A DNA stretch of 64,000 nt from Verrucomicrobiota bacterium (GTDB taxonomy: Bacteria > Verrucomicrobiota > Verrucomicrobiia > Chthoniobacterales > Terrimicrobiaceae), in contig JAPLTG010000022.1 of assembly GCA_026398255.1 (NCBI GenBank), positions 18,209 through 82,208 of the forward strand. The letters are read 5' to 3'. The position numbers were made by a program, and so were the translations under genes. The first letter of the stretch is position 1; each line of letters opens with the position of its first letter. Shown here piece by piece: positions 1-8,784 of the stretch. Under the pieces are notes generated by a model. That model saw only the letters and a list, made by a program, of their open reading frames with translations, ran no database searches and had not been told where the DNA came from.

Positions 1-2
1 GT

Positions 3-80
3 CACGACATCGCTGCCGCTTGCGGACAACTCCGCCTCCAAGTGGAAAAATCCTTTGCGCCGGGATCGGTCTTGAATTAG
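3..80 (+). CDS. rlmN: C-terminal end of 23S rRNA/tRNA adenine-C2 methyltransferase RlmN (partial)
   Basis: Only the last 25 codons are in the window; the gene enters from the left edge and stops with TAG. The tail carries DIAAACGQLR, the pattern found at the C-terminus of the radical-SAM methyltransferase RlmN, which methylates A2503 of 23S rRNA and A37 of some tRNAs. The family match rests on this short conserved tail alone. The next gene begins 10 bases later on the same strand, so the two may be co-transcribed. Confidence 0.7.
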   Translation, partial: HDIAAACGQLRLQVEKSFAPGSVLN

Positions 81-90
81 CGGTTCTCCC

Positions 91-744
91 ATGTCGGACA
101 AAAACGACGATTTTCAGCCCGAGGAAGTTTGGGACGAGTATGTGTGGGAGCGCTTCCTTCAGGAACAGGACCGAAACACCGAAAAATACTTCCGTCTCCT
201 CGAGACCTACATGGACCACCCGAACCGCGACGAGATCATCGCCGAGGAAATGGGGTGGAGCATTTACGAGGCCTCGGTTGACGACGAGGAAGAGGACGAA
301 GAACAGGAAACACCCGAATTTATTCTCGATGGCGAGGAGGAGGAAGGCGACGACGAGTTCGAGGAATTCACCCAATCTCCGGTCTACGCCGACACGCTTC
401 GCCTGCACAAATGGATCAATCGACTCTTCGATACCCGTGAGGACTTAAGGGAGCACCCGGAAGCCGTCCGCTTTGCCACCCGATCCGCGATCTGCGGAGC
501 CAAGCTCGCCGCCGCTCTGTGTGGACAAGACCAGACAGAAATCGGAATGACCATCGCCTACCTCAAGCGGGCTTTGAAGGCAGCGAATGACGCCCTTGAA
601 GCCGCCCAAAACCTCGCCGACTCCGGAACGCTCGACCGCCGACGCGCCAACCATGCGCGGCGTTTGGTTTTTTCGATCCGCAATCGCGTGGTGGACCACA
701 TGCGCGAATTCCGCCGCCTTTGGTCCGAACGCTACGGCAGCTGA
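91..744 (+). CDS. Acidic hypothetical protein
   Basis: A 217-residue soluble protein with no recognised catalytic motif. The N-terminal third (residues 1-95) is strongly acidic, with runs such as DDEEEDEEQE and GEEEEGDDEF near residues 62-93. The C-terminal half (about 105-217) is predicted to be helical and carries basic positions near the end (RRRANHARR, RNRVVDHMREFRRL). The ATG follows the rlmN stop by 10 bases. There is no signal peptide or membrane segment. Codon use fits the neighbours. It looks like a lineage-specific helical protein with an acidic linker; I cannot assign a function. Confidence 0.8.
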   Translation: MSDKNDDFQPEEVWDEYVWERFLQEQDRNTEKYFRLLETYMDHPNRDEIIAEEMGWSIYEASVDDEEEDEEQETPEFILDGEEEEGDDEFEEFTQSPVYADTLRLHKWINRLFDTREDLREHPEAVRFATRSAICGAKLAAALCGQDQTEIGMTIAYLKRALKAANDALEAAQNLADSGTLDRRRANHARRLVFSIRNRVVDHMREFRRLWSERYGS

Positions 745-763
745 ACGGCCTCAGGTTTTCCGC

Positions 764-1921
764 TCACTCCTTGGCATTCTCCGCAGCGGCAGACGCCATC
801 ATCTCCCTCTCCAGCGAACCCTCGCGGCGCGTGGGATTGTAGCGCCAATCCCTCCACAATTGCACCGCGCGGATGAGATACTTCCAGAGGCGGCCTCGTA
901 AGGAATTCGGGAGAATGATCCAGTCCCAGAGGCGCGATTCACTGGTGGACATCTGGCGTTTGAATTCGGCGTCGTTTTGTAGGAAGTCGTAAATCCGCCG
1001 CTTCTCTTCGATGCATTTCTGGATCGAGAAAAGCATGAGCAACCGCCCGGGGCTGTTCGCCGCAAACTCGGGGTCGAAAACCGTGCTGTGCATGCAATAC
1101 GAATCCATTCCCAGAAACCCGATCTCGTGAGCCACCAATCGGCCATCCACCGTAAGGATGCAAACCCGCACCCGGCGGCTTTTGGCGAGGTTTTCGAGGA
1201 GGATTTGATAGAAGCCCCGCATCTCCGCGAGTTGAAAAATCCCGGCGCGCTCCTGCCATTTCCAACTCCCCTTCTCCAGCTCAACCATCTTGGGAATCCA
1301 AGGCTCGATCTCTTGAGCTGTGTCGAGGGTTCGCATTTCCACTTCGCCGATCTCGGAAAGTTTACGAGCTTTGCGCCGCAGGTTTTGGCGCGTCTTGGGG
1401 CCGAAAACCGTGGCCGTGTAGGAAGTGAAATCCGTGAATCGATCCAAATCGACCAGAAACCTCGGCGTGCGCTGCCGCAGGAGATGCGGGTGGCGCTGCA
1501 CCTTCATGAGAGGCTCCAGGACTTCCTCGGCAAAATTCCGTGTGAGCAATGGCAGCCAAGCAAAATTGAACTCCCCCAGCGCCTCCATCAGCGCGCGCAC
1601 CAAGGGTTCCCGAGCCTCAGGGGTCCCCACAGGATCGAAAAGATCGGCCGCCTGCGAAGCCGCCGGCAGCAAGGCCTTGCCAAACGCAGGGAGCGGGTAT
1701 TCAAAAAACGGCCACACTCCCGCAAGATGACCGTCCGCTATCGCGATCACAAAAAACACCTCGTGCCTCCGGCCCAGTGTCGAAAGCCATGTGTAAACCC
1801 ACTCGGGGGAAAAATAGACATTCGGAGACGGCAAGGCCGCGTAGAGCTCGGAGAATTCCTCCTCCAAATCGAAAGCCTCTTTCCGGGAGCGGATGATTTT
1901 TGTGGTAATTTCGCGGAACAT
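764..1921 (-). CDS. GNAT-fold acetyltransferase, CelD/BcsL-like
   Basis: About 385 residues. The arrangement matches the CelD/BcsL-type GNAT family (Acetyltransf_6), which transfers acyl groups to polysaccharide or peptidoglycan-linked substrates: an N-terminal half with FSPEWVYTWL, a basic KTRQNLRRKARKL segment, and a C-terminal GNAT domain with VDGRLVAHEIGFL and YDFLQNDAEFKRQMS. The FLxxDxEFKxxxx pattern near the C-terminus is characteristic. A start at the ATG at 1921 is chosen; the frame is open upstream to a TTG at 1999 that would overlap gluQ on the other strand, so the start is uncertain. It converges on the acidic protein gene. The substrate is unknown. Confidence 0.75.
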   Translation of the reverse strand: MFREITTKIIRSRKEAFDLEEEFSELYAALPSPNVYFSPEWVYTWLSTLGRRHEVFFVIAIADGHLAGVWPFFEYPLPAFGKALLPAASQAADLFDPVGTPEAREPLVRALMEALGEFNFAWLPLLTRNFAEEVLEPLMKVQRHPHLLRQRTPRFLVDLDRFTDFTSYTATVFGPKTRQNLRRKARKLSEIGEVEMRTLDTAQEIEPWIPKMVELEKGSWKWQERAGIFQLAEMRGFYQILLENLAKSRRVRVCILTVDGRLVAHEIGFLGMDSYCMHSTVFDPEFAANSPGRLLMLFSIQKCIEEKRRIYDFLQNDAEFKRQMSTSESRLWDWIILPNSLRGRLWKYLIRAVQLWRDWRYNPTRREGSLEREMMASAAAENAKE

Positions 1922-1998
1922 CCTTTTTCGCAGGGTGCTATTTTGCAGAAGCTTTCCAAGGAGATTTTCATGAATTTTTTCCCGCCCCTCCCCACGCA

Positions 1999-2802
1999 AT
2001 GAGCTACCGAGGCCGAATCGCTCCCACGCCGACCGGACTTCTCCACATCGGCCATGCCGCCACCTTCTCGACCGCTCACCGCCGCGCTCGCGACGCCGGT
2101 GGCGAAATCCTCCTCCGAATCGAGGACCTCGACCCCCACCGGTGCCAACCCGAGTTCGCCACCACCGCCATGGAGGACTTGAAATGGCTGGGCCTCGATT
2201 GGGACGGGGAACCGGTTTTTCAAAGTCAACGCCGCGCCCATTATCTCAAAGCCTGGGAGTGCCTCCGCGATGCCGGCTTTCTTTACCCCTGCCACCGTTC
2301 GCGAAAGGAAATCTCGAGCCTCGCACCTCATTGCGAGGAACCGATTTTCCCGAGCCATTGGCGACGCGATCCGGAGGAAGCAAAATCCTTCGCCTCCCCG
2401 GCCGGCTTGAATTGGCGGTTTCGCGTGCCGGACGGGGAGACGATTTCCTTTCGGGATGGAAATTTCGGCGCTGTCGAAAAACTCACCGGCAGAGACTTTG
2501 GCGATTTTCTGATTTGGAACCGCGACGACATCCCGGCCTACGAACTCGCGGTTGTGGTGGACGACATCCTCACCGGAATCACGGAGGTCGTCCGGGGCGC
2601 CGATCTCCTCACCTCCACCGCCCGCCAAATCCTCCTTCATCAAGCCCTCGGCGCGAAGCCGCCCGAGTGGTTCCACTGCCCGCTTGTATGCGATGCCCAA
2701 GGAAACCGCCTGGCCAAACGCACGGGCGGACTCGAAATCCAAACCCTCCGCAACCAAGGCCAAACCCCGGCCCAAGTCCTCTCAGGCGAGGCGCGACTTT
2801 AA
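1999..2802 (+). CDS. gluQ: Glutamyl-Q tRNA(Asp) synthetase
   Basis: A 267-residue truncated glutamyl-tRNA synthetase paralogue that attaches glutamate to queuosine in the anticodon of tRNA-Asp. Visible features are RIAPTPTGLLHIGHA with the HIGH motif at residues 16-19, RIEDLDPHR, the cysteine pair region (YPCHRSR and PHCEE) of the zinc site, and the KMSKS-equivalent RLAKR near residue 237. The anticodon-binding domain of full GluRS is missing, and the length (about 270-300 in the family) is right for GluQ. The ATG start gives the canonical SYRGRIAPTPTG opening. Its presence implies queuosine-modified tRNA-Asp in this organism. Confidence 0.92.
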   Translation: MSYRGRIAPTPTGLLHIGHAATFSTAHRRARDAGGEILLRIEDLDPHRCQPEFATTAMEDLKWLGLDWDGEPVFQSQRRAHYLKAWECLRDAGFLYPCHRSRKEISSLAPHCEEPIFPSHWRRDPEEAKSFASPAGLNWRFRVPDGETISFRDGNFGAVEKLTGRDFGDFLIWNRDDIPAYELAVVVDDILTGITEVVRGADLLTSTARQILLHQALGAKPPEWFHCPLVCDAQGNRLAKRTGGLEIQTLRNQGQTPAQVLSGEARL

Positions 2803-2806
2803 AAAA

Positions 2807-3331
2807 TCAGGGTTCCCGGGATTGGCGCATGGCCAGATCGAGAACCTTGCGGGAGACCTCGTCGTGATCGATGCCGGTGGAGTCGAAGCGAAAGTCCGCC
2901 GTGGATTCATAGATGGGGCGGCGGGACTCCAGGAGCGAGTCGAAGACTTGGCGCGGGTTTTCATTTTGTAGCAAAGGGCGGCGTCCGCTGCGAATGGCCC
3001 GTTCGAAAAGGACCTCGGGCTGGGCATCGAGCCAGATGATGATGCCGATTTTTTTGAGCGAAATGCGATTGGCCTCCCGAAGAATGGCGCCGCCCCCAGT
3101 GGAGAGAATGATGCCGGCGACGCCCACCAGATCGGCAATGACACGCTCTTCGATCTCACGAAACCCCTCCTCGCCCTTTTCCGAAAAAATGGCGGAAATG
3201 CTTTTCTTCTGATCTTTCACGATCAACTCGTCGGCATCGACGAATCGATGACCGGTGATAGACGCGAGGCGGCGTCCCACCGTGGTCTTGCCGCAGCCCA
3301 TGAAGCCGACGAGCACAAAATTCGGTAACAT
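2807..3331 (-). CDS. aroK: Shikimate kinase
   Basis: A 174-residue P-loop kinase that phosphorylates shikimate in aromatic amino-acid biosynthesis. It has the Walker A loop GFMGCGKTTVG at residues 9-19, the shikimate-binding DADE at 33-36, the glycine-rich STGGGAI near 77-83, and the lid region RSGRRPLL with its catalytic arginine. Its length is typical of the family. It converges on gluQ with 4 bases between the stops. The upstream gap of about 175 bases separates it from dnaB on the same strand. Confidence 0.95.
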   Translation of the reverse strand: MLPNFVLVGFMGCGKTTVGRRLASITGHRFVDADELIVKDQKKSISAIFSEKGEEGFREIEERVIADLVGVAGIILSTGGGAILREANRISLKKIGIIIWLDAQPEVLFERAIRSGRRPLLQNENPRQVFDSLLESRRPIYESTADFRFDSTGIDHDEVSRKVLDLAMRQSREP

Positions 3332-3468
3332 GATTCAATCCTTCCACAGTGTTCAGGCTGCGGAAAACATTTTGAAGATCACCGCAAGGAAATCAGTTTG
3401 CAGAAAGGGATCAAACCCTCGAGCCGTCGCACTATTGGGTGATTCCGCGAGCAGTTGTTCATGTAAAT

Positions 3469-3506
3469 CGAGTCCAACGACTCGGAACCCAGCCCCAAGC
3501 GGCTGG
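3469..3506 (-). terminator. Double hairpin after dnaB
   Basis: Directly after the dnaB stop on the minus strand there are two perfect 6-bp stems: CCAGCC/GGCTGG with a 6-base loop (3489-3506) and CGAGTC/GACTCG with a 4-base loop (3469-3484). No long U-run follows, so intrinsic termination is only plausible. The rest of the 3332-3507 gap shows no gene. Confidence 0.35.
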
Positions 3507-3507
3507 A

Positions 3508-4983
3508 TTACTGCTCGCGCTTCTCGTCGGCGCGATCTTCGAAGCGGGTGAATTCCTCGAGGAATGTCAGCGAAACATCGCCGGTCGGGCCGTTACGCTG
3601 CTTCGCGATGATGAGGGTCGCCTTGCCGGCGGCTTCCTTTTTCGCCTCTTCATCTTCGGCATAATATTTTTCACGAACGAGCAACCCGACGACATCGGCA
3701 TCTTGCTCGATGGTTCCCGATTCGCGGAGGTCGCTCAAGCGGGGCCGACCGGCGCTGGAGCCCGTGCGCTGCTCGGGATTTCGGTTCAACTGGGCGAGGA
3801 CGATCACAGGAATTTTGAGTTCCTTGGCGAGTGCCTTGATGCCGTAGGAAATTTCCTGAATTTCGATCTGGCGATTGTCTTGGGCACGGCGGGAATTGGA
3901 TCGCAGGAGCTGGAGGTAATCGATGACGACGAGTTGGATTTTCTCGCGGTTGTGAAGGCGGCGGGCCTTGGCGCGAAGTTCCAGAATGCTGAGCCCGGGC
4001 GTGTCATCGACGAAGATTTTCGCCTTGGCGAGAATGGCGGCGTTCGAACTGATGCTGTTGAGGTCGTTTTTTCCGATGAAGCCGTCTCGGAGATTCTTGG
4101 AGTTCACTCTGGCCCGCGAGCAGAGGAGACGCTGCACGAGTTGCTGCGCGCTCATTTCCAAGCTGAACACGGCAACGGGCTTGTCGCCATCGAGCGCGAC
4201 ATGCTCGGCGATGTTCATCGCAAGGGCGGTTTTTCCCATCGAGGGACGGGCGGCGATGACAAACATTTCGCCTTCGTGCAGGCCGTTTGTCATTCGATCG
4301 AGTTCGTGGAATCCGGTGGAAAGCCCCGTGATGCTGCCTCGGGAAGTAACGAGCTTTTCGATCCCCACGATCGCTTCGTTCACCATTTCCTTCATCGTCG
4401 GAAGGCTTGATTTCTGGCGTTCCTCCCCGATGGCGAGCACGCGGGCCTCGACCTCATCGAGCAGGATTTTGATGTCGCCCTGCTCCTCGTGGGCGCGGGC
4501 GACATACTCCGTGCAGGTGCCGATGATTTGGCGAAGCAGGAATTTTTCGTGAATGATTTCGCGGTAGTAATCCGCATTCACCGCCGTGGGGACGAATGTG
4601 AAAAGATCGGTGACGGCACCGGTGCCACCGACTTCGTCGAGCATCCGCCGATCTTCGAGGATTTGGGTGAGCGAGATGAGATCGATCGGCCGCCCGGCGT
4701 TGCGCATTTCTACGAGGATTTCGAAAATCTTCTGGTGCGCGGGCAGGTGGAAATGGCGGGGTTCCATTTGCGCGATGCAATCATCGAGCACGCCGGCGGA
4801 ATGCAGGATCGAGCCGAGGAGTCCCTTCTCGGCATCGAGGCTTTGCGGCAAGGGACGGTGGGCGTCCGGCAAATAGGCAGCACCCCGCTGTTGGTAGTCC
4901 GGTTTTTTCTTTCGGCCCTTGGCGTCGTGGCCGCCATTGTTGGAAGTCGTCACGGAGCCTGAGGATTCATTGGCGTTGGACAT
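3508..4983 (-). CDS. dnaB: Replicative DNA helicase DnaB
   Basis: A 491-residue hexameric helicase that unwinds DNA ahead of the fork. It has a basic unstructured leader (about 1-40), the N-terminal DnaB domain (QSLDAEKGLLGSIL near 47-60), the linker, and the RecA-like domain. The Walker A loop is ARPSMGKTAL at about 245-254, followed by FSLEMS, the Walker B-like VVIDYLQL, and LSDLRESGTIEQDADVV. No intein is visible. The gene follows rplI on the same strand, the order common in bacteria (rpsF-rpsR-rplI-dnaB), but a strong terminator between them suggests separate transcripts or read-through control. Confidence 0.97.
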   Translation of the reverse strand: MSNANESSGSVTTSNNGGHDAKGRKKKPDYQQRGAAYLPDAHRPLPQSLDAEKGLLGSILHSAGVLDDCIAQMEPRHFHLPAHQKIFEILVEMRNAGRPIDLISLTQILEDRRMLDEVGGTGAVTDLFTFVPTAVNADYYREIIHEKFLLRQIIGTCTEYVARAHEEQGDIKILLDEVEARVLAIGEERQKSSLPTMKEMVNEAIVGIEKLVTSRGSITGLSTGFHELDRMTNGLHEGEMFVIAARPSMGKTALAMNIAEHVALDGDKPVAVFSLEMSAQQLVQRLLCSRARVNSKNLRDGFIGKNDLNSISSNAAILAKAKIFVDDTPGLSILELRAKARRLHNREKIQLVVIDYLQLLRSNSRRAQDNRQIEIQEISYGIKALAKELKIPVIVLAQLNRNPEQRTGSSAGRPRLSDLRESGTIEQDADVVGLLVREKYYAEDEEAKKEAAGKATLIIAKQRNGPTGDVSLTFLEEFTRFEDRADEKREQ

Positions 4984-5031
4984 ATCTGGCGCGTGGGTTT
5001 CCGAGGAAAAATGAAGGGGGCTTGGGGAGTT

Positions 5032-5074
5032 AAAACAAGAAAACCACCGGTCCGCTCAAGGCGAACCGGTGGCT
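5032..5074 (-). terminator. Rho-independent terminator of rplI
   Basis: Read on the minus strand, a 12-bp stem with one mismatch (CCACCGGTTCGC paired with GCGGACCGGTGG) and a 5-base loop is followed by TTTTCTTGTTTT. It lies 13 bases past the rplI stop and about 50 bases before the dnaB start. Stem strength and the U-rich tail make it a convincing intrinsic terminator. Confidence 0.85.
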
Positions 5075-5087
5075 TGAAAAACAGCAG

Positions 5088-5627
5088 TTATTCTGCGGTG
5101 GAAGTCCTGCGGCGAGGCTTGCGGACGTCGTCTCCATCGGAGTCGGCGTCACGGGCGGAAGGCGCCGGGGCGTTGATTTTGACGGTGAGTTTGAGCTTGG
5201 CGCTCACATCCGCGTGGAGTTTCACGGCCACGGTGTGCTCTCCGCTTTCCTTGATGGCTTTTTCAAGAACCACCGCATGCTTCGGAAGGTCCTCGAGTTT
5301 GAGGTCGGCCACGATGCGATCGTGAATGTCCTTCGCCGTGACGGAGCCAAAGGCCTTGCCGGTTTCGCCGGCGTCGAGCGTGAAAACTGGTGAGAGCTTA
5401 TTGATCTTCGAAGCGAGTTCGTCGGCGGCAGTCACTTCGCGGGCTTCGCGCTCGGCGCGCTTGGCTTTGAGGTGATTGATTTGACGCAACGAGCCGGAGT
5501 TGATTTCGAGAGCCTTGCCGTTAGGAAGGAGGAAGTTGCGAGCGTATCCGCGACGCACTTTCACGATATCGGCTTCGGCGCCGAGGGAAGAAATGTTCGC
5601 GGTGAGAATAACTTCAGTAAATGCCAT
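5088..5627 (-). CDS. rplI: 50S ribosomal protein L9
   Basis: A 179-residue ribosomal protein bL9. The N-terminal rRNA-binding domain shows GAEADIVKVRRGYARNFLLPNGKA at about 16-39, then the long connecting helix, then the C-terminal domain with TLDAGETGKAFGSVT. It is longer than the usual roughly 150 residues because of an acidic/basic C-terminal tail (DADSDGDDVRKPRRR). The ATG start gives the expected short lead to the conserved EVILTANI strand. Its own terminator lies downstream. Confidence 0.97.
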   Translation of the reverse strand: MAFTEVILTANISSLGAEADIVKVRRGYARNFLLPNGKALEINSGSLRQINHLKAKRAEREAREVTAADELASKINKLSPVFTLDAGETGKAFGSVTAKDIHDRIVADLKLEDLPKHAVVLEKAIKESGEHTVAVKLHADVSAKLKLTVKINAPAPSARDADSDGDDVRKPRRRTSTAE

Positions 5628-5716
5628 AGAATTTGTGTGCCGTTGTCAGGCGGGGTGCGGAGATTAAAGTTCGACGCCTCGATGTCAAGATTGGCGACGG
5701 GATTTTTTTAAGACGA

Positions 5717-6415
5717 TCAAGAAAGCAAGGAGGCCCATCTCCGGAAAACCTCACGAGCTGGCGCCTCCACCTTCGGCAAAACCTCGCAGGCTTCTTGAAT
5801 CAAGGCTTCGGGGGAAAGCCCGGCAGCGCGGAAAAATTCCTCCGAGTCCCAAACCAATTCCTCGAAAAGCGCGGGTGTCATTTCGAGATGGAATTGAAAC
5901 CCGATGCATCGCGGGCCGCATCGTAGAATTTGGTGCGGAGTCATTGCGGAGGAGCCCAGGCACTCGCCGCTCTGTGGAATTTCAAAAACATCGCCGTGCC
6001 AATGCGTCGCTGGGAAAACACTCGGCAGCGCGTTGACCAATGGGTCCGAGCAGCCCGTGGCGTTCAGTGACACGGGAAAAAAACCGATTTCTTTCGACTC
6101 GGCTCGGCGGACTTCAGCACCCAGCGCCCGAGCGATCAATTGCGCTCCGAGGCACAGCCCGAGCAGCGGAATGCCTCGCTCCATGGCGTCACGCACCAAG
6201 CCGCATTCCGTTTCCAAATACGGGAAAGCCTCAACTTCCCACGCACTCTGCCCACCCCCACCGAGAGCCAATCCCCCGTAGTCGTCCAATCTTGGAAATC
6301 CCCCACCCTGCCAAGCGTGAAAAACCTCACACTCGATTCCACATTCCTCGAGCACCTCGGCGAGAAGGCCGGGCTTGTCCACATCCCCATGCTGCACGAA
6401 AAGCACCCTTTTCAT
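5717..6415 (-). CDS. Class I glutamine amidotransferase-like protein
   Basis: About 232 residues, a stand-alone GATase1 domain resembling the GMP-synthase amidotransferase subunit and gamma-glutamyl hydrolase-like proteins. The catalytic cysteine sits in the nucleophile elbow GLCLGAQL, and the His-Glu pair is in FQFHLEM. The oxyanion glycine stretch is LALGGGGQSAW. The start is set at the ATG beginning MKRVLFVQHG; the frame extends upstream 8 codons. There is no synthase partner beside it, so it probably acts alone on a small glutamine or gamma-glutamyl substrate, or as an unspecified amidotransferase. pdhA is divergent to it. Confidence 0.82.
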   Translation of the reverse strand: MKRVLFVQHGDVDKPGLLAEVLEECGIECEVFHAWQGGGFPRLDDYGGLALGGGGQSAWEVEAFPYLETECGLVRDAMERGIPLLGLCLGAQLIARALGAEVRRAESKEIGFFPVSLNATGCSDPLVNALPSVFPATHWHGDVFEIPQSGECLGSSAMTPHQILRCGPRCIGFQFHLEMTPALFEELVWDSEEFFRAAGLSPEALIQEACEVLPKVEAPAREVFRRWASLLS

Positions 6416-6599
6416 GGCACGATCTTGGGGCAAACCCATCCATCACCCAATCGAAAAAATCCTCGAGTGACGCCCGATTTTCTTACCCGGTGACGACTAT
6501 TTTTCGCTCGTTGTGATTTGGGAATTGCCAAAGCCGCGGCAACTGAAAGAAATTGCCCGCGTTTTTCAACAGGTCAGCCCGATAGAAATTCTCAAAACG

Positions 6600-7712
6600 A
6601 TGCCCAATACTTCACGAACCATGCCCAGCCCTACCGAAGACGAAGTTGCCGTGGATCCGGTGGATTTCTCCAAAGCCGAAGTCAATGCCAACCTCACCCC
6701 GGATGAAAAAATGGGGATTCTCCGGCAAATGCTTCGTATCCGGCGCTTCGAGCAGGTTTCGTTGAAATACTACAACCAAGGAGCCATGGGCGGCTTCCTG
6801 CACCTCTACATCGGCCAGGAGGCGGTGGCGGTAGGCACCGTTTCCCTTCTTGGCAAAAACGACCATGTCATCACCGCCTACCGCGACCACGGGCACGCCC
6901 TCTCTGTCGGCATGTCGATGAATGAATGCATGGCTGAACTCCTCGGAAAAGCCACCGGTTGCTCACGCGGCAAGGGCGGCTCGATGCACTTTTTTGCGCC
7001 GGATAAAAATTACTGGGGCGGCCACGGCATTGTCGGCGGCCAGACCCCGCTCGGTCTCGGACTCGCCTACGGCCTCAAATACCATGGCCTCAAAGGCTGC
7101 GCGCTCTGCTTCATGGGCGACGGCGCCGTGAACCAAGGCGCTTACCACGAATCGCTGAACCTCGCCGCCCTTTGGAAGCTCCCCGTCGTTTACATTATTG
7201 AGAATAATAAATACTCGATGGGCACCACCCTCGATCGCTCCTCGGCGATGAGAAATTGCCTCGCCGAGCGTGCTGATGGTTACGGCATCGTGTGGGATAT
7301 CGCCAATGGCGAGGATCTCTACGAAGTCCGCGCCAAGACCGCAAACGCCATGCGCCGCGCCCACGAGCAATCGCTCCCGACCGTTCTCGAGATTGATACC
7401 TACCGCTACTATGGCCACTCGGTTGCCGACGCGAATGCAAAAAAATACCGCGCCGCCGACGAGATCGAGCGCTACAAGACCCACCACGACCCGATCCGAC
7501 TTTGGAAAAAACGCCTCCTCGAGGAAGGCGTGACCACCGACGCCGCGATGGATGCGATGGATAACGAGATCAAGCTCGAGGCCAATGCCTCCGCCGAGTT
7601 TGCCCTCGCCAGCGAAAATCCTTCACCCGAATCGATTTTCGAGGATGTCTACTGGGAAGTGGACAACAACACCGAAGCCGGAAACACCGGTCGCCACTTC
7701 TTCGGCGACTAG
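6600..7712 (+). CDS. pdhA: Pyruvate dehydrogenase E1 component, alpha subunit
   Basis: About 370 residues. With PdhB it decarboxylates pyruvate using thiamine diphosphate and acetylates the E2 lipoyl group. Visible motifs are IRRFEQ, GFLHLYIGQEAVAVG, AYRDHGHAL, GKGGSMHFF, and the ThDP/Mg site GDGAVNQGAYHESLN ending in IIENN. The phosphorylation-loop region YRYYGHSVAD is conserved. The frame is open back to a GTG at 6513, but the ATG at 6600 gives a leader of normal length; the ATG at 6621 is also possible. It is first of three pdh genes on this strand, with 69 bases before pdhB. Confidence 0.95.
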   Translation: MPNTSRTMPSPTEDEVAVDPVDFSKAEVNANLTPDEKMGILRQMLRIRRFEQVSLKYYNQGAMGGFLHLYIGQEAVAVGTVSLLGKNDHVITAYRDHGHALSVGMSMNECMAELLGKATGCSRGKGGSMHFFAPDKNYWGGHGIVGGQTPLGLGLAYGLKYHGLKGCALCFMGDGAVNQGAYHESLNLAALWKLPVVYIIENNKYSMGTTLDRSSAMRNCLAERADGYGIVWDIANGEDLYEVRAKTANAMRRAHEQSLPTVLEIDTYRYYGHSVADANAKKYRAADEIERYKTHHDPIRLWKKRLLEEGVTTDAAMDAMDNEIKLEANASAEFALASENPSPESIFEDVYWEVDNNTEAGNTGRHFFGD

Positions 7713-7781
7713 ATTCCAAAAAGGCGCCCGTCGGATTCCACCACGGCGCCAATACATTTTTTCAATCCAAAGAGCACACCC

Positions 7782-8756
7782 ATGCCACTCATCACCTACC
7801 GCAAAGCCCTGAATGACGCCCTCGCCGAGGAAATCATGCGCGACGAAAATGTCGTCCTCATGGGCGAGGAAGTCGCCCGCTACAATGGAGCCTACAAAGT
7901 CACCGAAGGCCTCTGGGAGCGCTTTGGCGACAAACGTGTCGTGGACACCCCGATCAGCGAGGCCGGCTTCATCGGCATGGGCATCGGCGCCTCGATGCTC
8001 GGCATCCGCCCCGTCATGGAACTCATGTTCTGGAGCTTCGCCTATGTCGCCTGGGACCAGATCATCAACAACGCCGGTCAGGTCCGCTACATGAGCGGCG
8101 GTCTCATCAACTGCCCGATCGTTATCCGCGGCCCAGCCAATGGCGGCACGAATGTCGGTGCCACCCACTCGCACACACCCGAGAATTTCATCGCGAACAC
8201 GCCCGGCCTCAAGGTCGTCTGCCCAGCTACCGCCTACGATGCCAAGGGGCTCATGAAAACCGCCATCCGTGACAACGACCCCGTCTGCGTCATGGAAAAC
8301 ACCCTGCTCTACGGCGAAAGTTGGGAGGTTCCCGAGGAGGAATACACGATCCCGCTCGGTGTCGCCGACATCAAGCGCGAGGGCACCGATGTTTCCCTCA
8401 TCGCCCACGGTCGCGCTGTCATCACGGCGCTGAAGGCCGCCGAAATCCTCGCCGCCGAGCACGGCATCCACGCCGAGGTCCTAGATCTCCGTTCGATCCG
8501 TCCGCTCGACGAGGAGGCAATCATGAAGACCGTTTGCAAAACCCACCGCGCCGTGCTGGTGGACGAGAACAAGCCTTTCTGCGGCGTCTCCGCGCAGATT
8601 TCCTCCATGATCATGGAGCAATGCTTCGATGAACTCGACGCCCCCGTCCAGCGCGTCTGCGCCCTCGACGCCCCGGCCATTTACTCCCCCGCGCTCGAGC
8701 CGATCCAACTTCCCACGGTCCAACGCATCATTAGCAAGACCCTGCAAATCCTCTGA
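7782..8756 (+). CDS. pdhB: Pyruvate dehydrogenase E1 component, beta subunit
   Basis: A 324-residue transketolase-fold subunit that pairs with PdhA to complete the ThDP site. It has the conserved opening YRKALNDALAEEM-type helix, VVLMGEEVARYNGAYKVTEGL, DTPISEAGFIGMGIGAS, MELMFWSF and GGTNVGATHS. The C-terminal transketolase domain has GTDVSLIAHGRAV, EVLDLRSIRPLD and RAVLVDENKPF. Length is typical at about 325 residues. It starts with ATG after a short intergenic stretch. Confidence 0.96.
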   Translation: MPLITYRKALNDALAEEIMRDENVVLMGEEVARYNGAYKVTEGLWERFGDKRVVDTPISEAGFIGMGIGASMLGIRPVMELMFWSFAYVAWDQIINNAGQVRYMSGGLINCPIVIRGPANGGTNVGATHSHTPENFIANTPGLKVVCPATAYDAKGLMKTAIRDNDPVCVMENTLLYGESWEVPEEEYTIPLGVADIKREGTDVSLIAHGRAVITALKAAEILAAEHGIHAEVLDLRSIRPLDEEAIMKTVCKTHRAVLVDENKPFCGVSAQISSMIMEQCFDELDAPVQRVCALDAPAIYSPALEPIQLPTVQRIISKTLQIL

Positions 8757-8784
8757 CCCGACACCCCGCTACACCCGATTTCTT

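Noticed and set aside
3332..3468. Possible tRNA or small RNA between aroK and dnaB
   Set aside because: No cloverleaf or recognisable RNA element could be assembled.
7623..8471. A 282-residue minus-strand frame over pdhB
   Set aside because: Antisense to a clear gene; Asp/Gly/His-rich composition typical of reverse-strand shadows in GC-rich DNA.
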